Source: Luidia sarsii (lineage: Eukaryota > Echinodermata > Asteroidea > Paxillosida > Luidiidae). From it: a stretch of 64,000 nucleotides of DNA. The position numbers and the translations under genes were made by a program. The notes below the pieces were generated by a model, which was not told where the DNA came from, ran no database searches, and worked only from the letters and a program-made list of their open reading frames with translations. Positions 35,001 to 47,000 of the stretch are shown piece after piece. The stretch spans positions 5,246,761-5,310,760 of the forward strand of contig OX465103.1 in NCBI GenBank assembly GCA_949987565.1. Direction: 5' to 3'. Positions within the stretch are counted from its first letter, which is position 1. The number at the start of each line of letters is the position of its first letter.

Positions 35001-38000
35001 AGGGAACACCAAGCCAGTGACCAGGGGCTCCAAGGCAATGACCAGGGGCACCAGGGGTGCTTTCCCTCATTGCCACCAATGGAATTCCAACCCAGGGTGA
35101 CAGATTCCACCCTACTCAAGCCCTCCTCTGACTGACAGCGACCATTGTCACTCACTCACTCTTTCTCTCACTCGGCCCCATCTCTTTCAGAGTGCAAGAC
35201 TTGGCGAAACCCGCTGAATTTATTTCGCGGGTCGGAGTACAACCGCTACACCTGGGTGACGGGCAAGGACCCACTGACTTACTACGACATGAACCAGTCG
35301 GCCCAAGACCACCAGACGTTGTTCACCTGCGACTCAGACTCCAAAAGACCCGCTGACGAAGGTACAGAGCTAGCCTTTACAGAGCCCAGTCCGTCCAACA
35401 TGAGCTCGACCTCGGCCTCATTGAAATGTTCAGCCCTAAATTTCTTCCAGCTCGTGTGTTTTTTCCCCCCGTTGTACCCATTGCAGAGAGTGCCATTCAT
35501 CCACAAAGTTAGGTTGTCAAAAAATCAATTTGATGAGCAAAACAACACACTTTTATTAATTTTTGTAATCTTTTTTAGTAAAAAGAGATTGAGTAAATTA
35601 CGCACCATGTTTGTGCCGTGCTTTCAGAAGATGCAGATCTCTCGGCAGTTGAAAGCCTTTTTCCTGGAATTTGTCGCCCCGAGTTTGGCCATTTCTGTCC
35701 ACTGGTCTGACTTAACTGCGCGATGGCGCCGACAAATGGAAGCCGTCAGATTTATGCACTGCAACACCATGTCCTCACGGCAGTCCCTGTTCTCCCATTT
35801 GTAATGTACGTACATGTTCGTCGTCGCAAGCCATGGGGTCAACTTCTGTGCCTCCTTCCCAACTGCATCTTTAAAGATGAAAGAGAAAACAGGAACCCTG
35901 AAATTTTTTGATGGTTTTGATCTGCGCAGGAGCTTTCTCAAAGTCAGGATTTGGGCATTTAAGCCACAACAAAGTTTTAGATTGTTTGTATATTCCTGGT
36001 AGCTGGTACTCATTAACAAGGGCCAGATCGTAGGCTGGTGGAAATCATGAACCAGGAAGGGAAGTCCAGAGAGAGGCTGAACGAGGGAAGAAGCTGTTCT
36101 GATACCTCTTTCTTCTACACCTTGGGATAGACAGTGTTCGGGTAAGAGGAGGCAAACAGCCTGGTTGCTCGCTGAAATGTACTGACTGGGGGGACCAAGT
36201 CGGCAAGAGCAGAGGAACACCTTCCATGGATATATCGACAGAGGAGACTGTAACCCACCACATGTACCTAAGGTTGTTCGATATCCGGATTTTTTGCTTT
36301 CGATATATCGTCGGGGAGATATCGTGATATTCGATATTATCGCGATATATGGCGTCTTTTCGGAAGTACCATTCAAAACGCACACAAATAACCCTCAGCC
36401 TGTAATCTACTGTACATTACATGTACGTATAGCAAGTGCATGAGCTTTTGCCATGGTTAGCAATATTGTTAAACCCCCTTAAATTCCACATTTTTCAGCC
36501 AACTAAAGCAAACCAACTACTTCAGGTCTCTCTTTTTATGTTATAAGTTAAAATGTACCAAAATTCATTTGGTTTTTATTGGAAATAATATGACTTCCCA
36601 GGCGGGTTTTAGCAACTCATTGCTTATTTTCAGTGTATGACGTCATGAACATGTGTTTCATTAGAGCCAATGAATGAGCAGATCAATATTCATTAGCTGG
36701 ACAAAGTTCACTTTGGCAAGCTTACGTTACTCCAGGACTCCATTGGTAGGCTTATTTCGAGGCGTTATTTTGAGTTATTTCGTTGAACTCGTTTGTTGCC
36801 AGCAGCCATTGTATCATGGGAATAAAGAAGGTGTACGGGGTACATAGTTGCCACTGGCCACGTACAATGACTGATGTGAAGACTAGCGCGAACGTGATTG
36901 GTCGTGAAAGAAGGGGGGGGGGGTCACCACGTAGAAAGACTGACGTGAAGAGAGACTAGCGCTAACGTGATTGGTCGTGAAAGAAGGGGGGCACCACGCA
37001 CAAAGACTGACGTGAAGAGAGACTAGCGCTAACGTGATTGGTCGTGAAAGAAGGGGGGCACCACGCACAAAGACTGACGTGAAGAGAGACTAGCGCTAAC
37101 GTGATTGGTCGTGAAAGAAGGGGGCACCACGCACAAAGACTGACGTGAAGAGAGACTAGCGCTAACGTGATTGGTCGTGAAAGAAGGGGGGCACCACGTA
37201 CAAAGACTGACGTGAAGAGAGACTAGCGCTAACGTGATTGGTCGTGAAAGAAGGGGGCACCACGTACAAAGACTGACGTGAAGAGAGACTAGCGCTAACG
37301 TGATTGGTCGTGAAAGAAGGGGGGCACCACGCACAAAGACTGACGTGAAGAGAGACTAACGTAAATGTGATTGGTCGTGAAAGAAGGGGGGCACCACGCA
37401 CAAAGACTGACGTGAAGAGAGACTAGCGCTAACGTGATTGGTCGTGAAAGAAGGGGGGCACCACGTACAAAGACTGACGTGAAGAGGGACTAGCAATAAC
37501 GTGATTGGTCGTGAAAGAAGGGGGGGTCACCACGTACAAAGACTGACGTGAAGAGAGACTAGCGCGAACGTGATTGGTCGTGAAAGAAGGGGGGTCACCA
37601 CATACAAAGACTGACGTAGCCGGGGAGTACTGAAAGGTGCGATCGCCTTCACTGAATCAGCAATACAGACGAGGGGATATGACCATGATATGACAAAGCA
37701 AAGCACCTGCAAAAAATCTAACAAGTACACGTACACGTACACGTACATGTGCATGTACATTGTACATGTACTTCGTACATGAACTGTTTGACCAAAGAGT
37801 CATACACGATCGACCCAAGCCAAGTGTGTGGACCGAAACACCGAGCAGCCGAATGGTGGCCGAATGACTTGGTGAAGCACGAGCTACAGTTCGCTTTCAC
37901 CCTTATGAAAAGAGGGTCTGCCAACAGCGGAAAAGGGCTTGCGGTTTTCGAGGCATCACCTTTGTGGAGGCCGCATTCAACTAGAGCCCAGCCGGCGCGA

Positions 38001-41000
38001 TGTTATGAAAGCCCACATGGCTGGCAGGCACCCCCCCTTGCGGTTTCAGTTTTTAAATTTTTTTTATGCTTACCAAGCTTATCGCTATTCCCGATCTCTC
38101 TGAAGAGGACTCTGAAAAAGATAACGGGCGACCAGTGCTCTAACGAATATCACGATACTTGTTTACGATATCGCGATATCGAAAATATTGCGATATCTGG
38201 AAATGTATTCGATACGGAGACCGATATCATGATATCGATAAATATCAAAATATCGAACAAGCCTACATGTACCTGAGTTTATCAAATGATGTCCTTTTTC
38301 CTTTGACTCACGTGTACAGTGTGCGGCCGTCTCGGGGCCAAATTTGCACGGGTTGGTTTTTGTGTGTGTTCTGTGCAGTAGGTCGTTGTCAGTAGTGTGT
38401 TGGCTTCGATAACGAGCCTGAAGCCGGCATTGGGCCAATGTGGTGCATGTGTTTAAATGCAGGATGCTCGCGACGAATCTAAGTGGGGGATCTCTCCCGA
38501 GAATGAGGGTGGCTCTGAGAAGAGTCAGTAACTCCCAGTGTATCTCCAAATGTATGCAACTTTCTACCGGTATATCATGAATCCACCATACATGTACATG
38601 TACTGTACCTCTGAATCTCATCTTGTACATACCGGTATGCAAGTACCGGTATACATGTACATGGGCAATTGGGCATGTAGCATACAAATGAGTTGCATGA
38701 TGTATATTTCAAATATGATTTCATTCTCTGTGACGCAAACATCATGTTGTAATATGATATAATTTCACTTTTGAAATGCCATTTGGTTGTTTGCATCTGA
38801 ATGAAAGCGGGAGAGTGATCCCTGGGGATATACGGAAGTTAATGGTTAAATGCTTCTGACTAGTGGCCCCCACCCCGATGGATACCAGTTGACTATTTGG
38901 GAAGGCCACCATCGAAAGGTTGGGTAGCACAGATGGTTAGTTGTTCCTTTATTTGTTTGAAATGTCATTCCACCTCGAGCCGATAAATTGCCACATCTCT
39001 TGATAAAAAAGCTCAGCCATTGCACAAGGGAGATAACCTTTCCCTGACTTCAATGGTTGATTTGGTAAATTACAGAAATGTTGCCAAACTGCTGACTGAT
39101 TAGAATGACCCCAAATGCAACGCTTAAACAAGTAGAGGGCTCGATGACCCAGGAGGATCTTTACAGTATATCCTAAGCAGGAAAGGCAGAATGCCTTTGA
39201 GAAAGGTACTGCGACGATCAAAACATCAGTCCCATGTACTGTACATGTACAAGTATCGGATTTGCATTTTGGTCATTTTGGTCAGCAAGCATTGTGCATT
39301 TTTCATTGACTATTTATTTACCGATACAGAAGTTGCAAGCTAATCACTTAACTGAATACCTTGAAATTTAAAGCCTCTAAAAGTTTTGAAAAAAAAAATG
39401 GCATTTGAAAGTTCGCAGTCATTTTTTTATTTGTTTACCCTTAAAATTTGCACATACATGTACCTGATCCAAGCTTGACGTCTCTTTTTCAAAGGCGTAA
39501 TTCAAGGATTTATCAAACAGCCATTTGGTGGAGCTGGGATTGGAAACCGTATGTCCTGTGCGGTTGTGTTCACAGTACCTGTGCCGTACCACCTGAGTTG
39601 TCCAGCCCTTAGTTGGGGGCCTTTGCAAAAAATAATAGTCAACTATCTTTCTTTGCTAGTTCATTGAACCAGCGGTCGATTTCACCAAACCCATCGTAAC
39701 TTACGTGTACAATCAATGACGATGAGTGATGCACAAAAACCATACGGCTGGTTTGAATTAACGATGGGTTATCAATCGTAAGTTGAGTTACGATGCATCG
39801 TAAGGCTTTGTGAAATCCAAGCTAGGATTGGAATGTCAGGCCCCTCTTCTTTTTTTGACCGTTGATGACTTGACGTTTTAAAGGTTCTGCTTTTGAGTAG
39901 AGAGCCTTCAAGATGTAAATTCGCTGTCAATTTTTCGACATTCTCAATTTGGATCATTCGTTATGAAAAGCGGATCACAACATCTGCGCATGTCCTGCTT
40001 CAAGCGAGGCAACAGTCGCCTCCCCCCCCTCTCGCCCAATCCGATTTTTCCAAACCTTAAGAGGACATCAAACAGAAGGGCGAGAGAAAAAATGCGCGCT
40101 TTTCTCCATTTTCCTGACCAAAATCCGACCATCGAGGGAGCCGCTTGCCGCAGCGTCCCGCTAATGGAATCCCATCAGTGCGTCACTATTTCCGCCGGCA
40201 GATTGCTCGTCCCACAACCCCCCCCTCACCCTCACCCCTCCCCCTTCCTTGCAGAAACCCATTAGCGATATTGCACGACAGAACCGTTTCTCATACAATA
40301 AATGCCGCAAGATGGCGGCCATTATTGGACCCTGAATTCCCCCCCTCCCCCCCCAGAGACGGCCTGATCAGCATATGCTACCTTTTTGGCCCCCCATTTT
40401 TTTTCACTGTGGGAAAGATATATGTACATTAACGAAATGGAAATGGAAATTTACAATGTTCAGCTGACAGATGAGATTATGTACCTGAACTGTCTCTGCA
40501 CATGTGCATATCTGCTGTACAGTACATAGATTAGTCTGTGCATTTGCTGCAGTACCATACAGGGAGGGGGGGGTACATGCATCACCAACACACAATGTTT
40601 AATATTAACATCTAATTTTGCACGTACATGTACATATACATGTACATGTACAATGTACTGTACATCTCGTATTTCCTCAGTGCATTTGACCAGGGGCCAA
40701 TTTCATACAGCCGGTTGAGCATGAGAAGTCTTCCTGTGCTAACGGGATTACAAACCGCATTGCGGTGTGATGTCAATTGATTTTGACCTGTAATTCAATC
40801 CTCGTTGCTTAGCATGAAACAACAGGAAAGTGTTGAAGCGTTCCCTGCTTGAGCTTGATAATCCATCCACTGGTGACCTACGGTACCTCATATACATGTG
40901 TACTGTGTACATGTACATGTTCATGTACATGTACATGTACATCCGTACCTTAATACCAACTACTGTACCAGACCTGAAATTCATTGCATGTTGTACATGT

Positions 41001-44000
41001 TGTATAGTTTCCATATAGACAATGATAACAAAGACAAACATGTGTGTACTTTGCACCATGCGTCATGTCGTCACGAACTGCCGTCAAAATGAACAGTGAT
41101 GTCTGTACGGAAGTGGTCCCAAAGCGTTTGATGATTTCAAGTTTTTCAACTTGTAAGTCAGTTGCCAGGGCAACAGTGCCCCAATCTATCGGACTCAGTC
41201 GCTAATGAGACCACATATTGGGCACGCTCTCCAATCACTCGTCGGTGTCCTACATGTACATGTAATTCTTCGTTGTTCCAAAATTCCAAACTTCAGAGAA
41301 GTGAAGCACAAAGTCTGTTGCACACTGCTTACTCACTTGTACCCTTTTCCCACTACAAACTGCTTAACCCCGAGATTTGCCGCCCCGGGTTTAGCATTCT
41401 GTACCCCGGGGTTCGTTAACCCTGAGTTCTGTTCCCATTTGTCGCGTTAACCCGGAGTTTCGCGAAACCCGGGGCGAGCTTGCCCCGGGTTAACGATGTG
41501 CGATTTCCCACTACACCCAACCCCGGTGTCCGTCACTGCCCGGACCGGAAATCCCACAGCGCGCTAGCTGGTCCCACAATGCCTCGTACCGCCTTGTCGC
41601 CCAGCAACCACCCGTCGGCGCGCGCTGCCTGACTGGATACATGTGGGCTGTACTCGATTAACGGCATAATCCGCACTCTCGTGTACATGTACACTGCATT
41701 GAAAATGGCGTCAGATAGAAATATAATATAGATATAAAATTTCGGCAAATCCGGGGCATCAAGGCAATTTACCGACTTTTTTTTATTAGTACCGATGCAA
41801 ACACGCTGTAAGCACTTTAAACAAAACTTTCAAAATAGGCGCTGAAGGCACCGAATCGTTGTTTTAGGTCTCCTACTAATATATCATCGTTTCTGTGGGA
41901 CCACAATGCCTGAAAAAGATTATTTTCCAACATAAAAATGACGTCTAAAATAGGTTTCAGTCAGCCACCAATACGTGTTCTCAGGGAACATGAACAGTAC
42001 CATTCAGGTATGGCCGGGGTGCTACTGCTATAGTAAGCGGGACGACAAAAATATCTGACAATAGATCCTCACAAAAAAATCAAAATAAAAGGGATTCTAA
42101 AGAGCCTACATGTTTTGTAAAGATGGATTTTTAAGCAGCTAGGTCCAACCTAAACGAGCATATTATCGGAGCTTATTATTGTATAAACTCGCACCCCTCT
42201 CATTCCTAATAGAATAGTCCATGCTGTCAAGGTATCGCGATGTGGGTTCGGTGTTCCAAAACCTTCTCATTAGTTCTCGTCCAAAAAATTGAGAATAACT
42301 ACGTTCGTAGGCCTACCTGAAAAAAAGAATAAAGTTTGCGACATTTTTGTGCTGTATCGTGAAGTAGTAGCTCGTTTTGCTGTTTAGCTTGTCCTTTCGG
42401 GGCATGGTTACGACTTTGAAAAGGCACCCGCGAACACGCAAACCGTTGACAGCTCTTCGATTCTACTTTCGCACGCAACCCGACCACGTGCTGCATGCTG
42501 CGCAATCTATCTATCTATCGTGCAACGCAAATCGCTCCCAACTACCGTTGGTACCCGTTGTTTGGTACAGCCAGCGATGTCCAAGATTCACTGGTACCCG
42601 CAGATTAAAAGTTTGTTGACATGAAACTGTCAGGATCGAACGCACTGTCCATGTACGTATCTGACATGGCCATGTAAGTACTGTACATGTACATGTACAG
42701 TACATTGATCGTGTATGTGTACGTGTATACATGTACATGTACAGTAGATGCACATGTACTGTACAGCTGTACATGTACATGTACACCCATCCACAGTCCA
42801 TACAGTTGTGCACAGAATGCGCAATGTTTAGCTGACAGTGCGCACAGTACAGTGAAGCTTCCATGTGTGCTGCACACACACTGCACCGCAGTCGGAATAT
42901 TATTTCATGCGCGCTGCAGTGTGCTAAAAGGGCACGGCAATTTGTTGCCGTGAAAATCCTCCAAATTTAAGGGCACCGCGGCAATTGGTGAGGGCACGAC
43001 GGCAACTGCCGTCGTTGCCGTCGTGAATTTACTGCCCTCTTGTAAATGCCAGATGTGCGTCGCATGCGGATTTTCCCGCCACGTATCCCACCTCTGACCG
43101 TCCCATTACGTAACGCATCCGGTGTCTTAACCCTGAGAATGTCCACCGGACTCGTACCCCGGCGCGGTTTCCCACTACAACGCCAACCCCGGGGTTCGGC
43201 CGTTACCCCCGAGATTTCCATCCTTAACCCTGGTCGCGAGCAGGGTTAACGAACCCCGGGGTAACGGCCGATTTTTCGGTCTCAACCCGGGGCGGGAAAA
43301 GTGTAGTGGGAAACGTCCTGGCAACCATTTCCAACCCGGGGTATCTCGGGGGTAAGGCTTGCCGTTACCCCCGAGATAACCCGGAGATTGCGTAGTGGGA
43401 AAGGGGTATTTGATAACAGCAAATCTTAAATCTCACAACCAAAGATGAAAATCTACAGTGTACATGTACATGTACACTGTACATGTACATGTACATGTAC
43501 ATGTATGTAAATAGAATCTACATGTACCTTTGAGAATCATCCCCCTGGAATCATAACATCAGTGCAAAGCACCTGTAATGGACTGGCTTACCTGTCCTCA
43601 CCAGTAATTTGTGTACATCTACATTGTATGGTACAGTAAATAAATAAGATACTGGACTGGGACAAGTCTAAGGCTGGGACACAGCTGTTGGATAACTCTT
43701 GCAAAGAGTACAGACACATTGAGCTTTTTTTCTGTAGAGGCCAATTAGACTCTGGTGTGGCCTTGTGAATATTTGTGAGGTTCGGCAGCATCATAGGAGA
43801 AGAAATTGTGTACAAATGTTGTTTGGGATGACGTTGTCATCTTTCCGTTTCTTAAATTTTTCTTTTAAGTGATGAATTATGAAGAGCGCCCTCTATATTA
43901 AAAAAACTTGTTAACAATATTCTGGAATTTTTAGGAAATGTTAGGGTTTTGTTGACTTGTATAGGAATAAACCATGTATTTGCTAGAAATTCTAACAATG

Positions 44001-47000
44001 TACATGTGTGCACTTCAAGTTTAGATAATGAAATGACAGAGATTCCGGTGTATTTTGTCATAAAACAGCATTTGCGTTGTCATCACGATATCGTCATGTC
44101 AACGCATGTTACATCTCGATCATCCTGGGTGTCTACCTTGTCTGACAATTCATGATGAATGTACAGTGTAGATTCTACAATCGATAAACAAAGCAGTAGA
44201 TTCAACAAATTGATAAACAAACGTCTCCGCACATGTACTGTATGCCAGTCTGTGCAAGTGTTTCTGATGCTGACACCTTGTCCCCAGTGACAGGCCAGAC
44301 AGCGTGACAAAGCAGTGAGTCACTCAATGCACCTCCCCTGGGACCCCCTCCCTTCCACCACCCCCCCCCCCCACCCCCTCCCCCTCCTCCCCCAGGACCC
44401 GAAGGTCAGACGCGACGCTCATCATCTGGGGCAGTGTAATGTCTCTGAATCCGGGAATGGTATCAATGGATTCCAGCCGAGCTCTGTCTGGCAACCTGGT
44501 CGCATTGTGGAGGCTGCAGTGACATCTGATGCATGGGCACATGTGTGACTGCTGCTGTGCTAATCATGCTCTGCCGTTAGTATCTGGGGTATTAAGCCGT
44601 ACTGTACAGACACGCCCCACTGAGGAGATGAACACTACATGTTACATCTCGATCATCCTGGGTGTCTACCTTGTCTGACAATTCATGATGAATGTACAGT
44701 GTAGATTCTACAATCGATAAACAAAGCAGTAGATTCAACAAATTGATAAACAAACGTCTCCGCACATGTACTGTATGCCAGTCTGTGCAAGTGTTTCTGA
44801 TGCTGACACCTTGTCCCCAGTGACAGGCCAGACAGCGTGACAAAGCAGTGAGTCACTCAATGCACCTCCCCTGGGACCCCCTCCCTTCCACCACCCCCCC
44901 CCCCCACCCCCTCCCCCTCCTCCCCCAGGACCCGAAGGTCAGACGCGACGCTCATCATCTGGGGCAGTGTAATGTCTCTGAATCCGGGAATGGTATCAAT
45001 GGATTCCAGCCGAGCTCTGTCTGGCAACCTGGTCGCATTGTGGAGGCTGCAGTGACATCTGATGCATGGGCACATGTGTGACTGCTGCTGTGCTAATCAT
45101 GCTCTGCCGTTAGTATCTGGGGTATTAAGCCGTACTGTACAGACACGCCCCACTGAGGAGATGAACACTACATGTACGTGAATATTGCAAGCATTTGTGT
45201 TGTGTCCAAACGATCTTGCAATTTGTTTGGGTTTAACTCGTCTGTGAAATGTGTGGGGTACATGTTTACGTCTGGCATTGATTCAAGACGTATGGCTGTG
45301 TCTAGAACATTGGTTGAGGCTGGCAATGATATACAGGCTTATGAGGAATGTCCTGAGCCTTTTGCTAGGGCTTACGTTGTCTTATGAAGCCGTATTGAAG
45401 CCATAGCCATTAGCCAATGAAATTGGGCTTATCTGGCGCAGCCTAAAATGCGGTTGAATGTAGTTGACTTAGGATTGATGTTGACATTTCTAAATACATG
45501 TAATGTATCTGCTTTACTGTGAAAATGCCCCGAAGCGAGACGTACATGTACGCCTACATCTCTACAGTTTTGGTGGTAGATTGCCACCCAATGGTGACAA
45601 ATTGAGCTGTGTGGGTGGCTTGTCTGAAGCACGGGGGAAAAAATCCATCCCTATTTAAAAGTTAAAGCCATGGCTGACACCCACAGGGGTAGAACTGGGA
45701 TGGTTGACTGATCTGAAGCAAGATGTAAGCCTCCATCCTTATTAATGGTTGTTTTACAGCCATGGCTGACACCTAGAACTGGGATGGTTGACTGATCTGA
45801 AGCAAGATGTAAGCCTCCATCCCTATTAATGGTTGTTTTACAGCCATGGCTGACACCTAGAACTGGGATGGTTGACTGATCTGAAGCAAGATGTAAGCCT
45901 CCATCCCTATACATGTTAATGGTAGACTTACAGCCATGGCTGACTAGTCAGACCCTGAACAAGATACATGTATTAGCCTCCATCCCCTATTGATGGTACA
46001 TGTAGACTGCCAACCAAGGCTAAGCAATTGACCGATTGTGCCCTGTACTGTACAGTATGTCACATGACCTACATCATGTTTGGTGGGTATCAAACAATCA
46101 CCAAACCTGGCGGCCCTTACAGTATATCAAGGTGCCGCTGTTTCAAAGTACATGATGATTGTTGCACTAGTTTGTTCCTTTGATACTTTTCTTTCTCAAA
46201 ATGTATGAAGAATATTCCAGAGTTTGAACCCGAGACCTTACCGGAATACCCCAAGTCATGTAATGACATCGCGCAATTGTTCTATTAGGACTGGGAGGAC
46301 ACCCCTGTTGGGTATCACTTCAATCTCCCTGATCATTCGATATCAGATATGAGTGTACTGGGCATAGAATCACTTGGTCACCGTAATGCTGTCCGTCTTA
46401 GCCGTGAGAAAATGTGGATGAAGCGTCTTCGGACTATTCAACCACATGGTCTCAACATCCAGGAGGGTAATGACTAACACCATGCAGCTTTCTGATAATC
46501 CTTCTTTTGTGTTCAGTCCTTCACACTTCTCTCTTTGATCTTTCCCCCTCTTGTCACTAATCCCTACCCCACTCCTTGCCCTTCTCTTTGATCTTTCCCC
46601 CTCCTCTCACTAATCCCTACCCCTTGCCCTTCCCTTTGATCTCTCCCTACCAGCTTCACTCTTTGTCCTTTGTTTCTCATCCGTGTCCTATTCACTCTCT
46701 CCCCCTTCCTTCGTGTACATGTATCTGTTTTGTCCTTGTCACTCTGCCTTTGAGAAAGGTCCTGCTAGGATCGAAACGTCAGGCCCACTAAATTTTAGGA
46801 CTGGGAGGTGTTGACTTCTTACTGGGTCTGAAGCAAATTCGTCTAGGCATGATCCTACTGAAAGGCTTGTACACTGGCATGACTGGTACAGTGTAGTAGC
46901 GCATATATACAGTGTGTACGTACATTTACATGTGAGCATGTTCATAGATACCGGCAGAACTCCATTTTGAATTGTACAGGATTACAGGTCCAATACGCAT

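Noticed and set aside
34383..35155. Open frames of 170-220 codons on both strands with 7-residue repeats
   Set aside because: They come from the 21-bp minisatellite, whose period is a multiple of three. No conserved flanks.
35624..36385. 253-codon minus-strand open frame
   Set aside because: No domain recognised; it crosses from low-copy intron into the end of a TIR element at 36270, so it is not one coding unit.
36883..37401. Minus-strand frames with repeated FHDQSR / SLSSRQSL segments
   Set aside because: Translation of the 67-bp array; the frame shifts between units and no gene is indicated.
45668..46020. Possible CRISPR-like array (regular repeats)
   Set aside because: Repeats are contiguous 84-bp units with no unique spacers, in an animal intron. 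No CRISPR array is present anywhere in the window.
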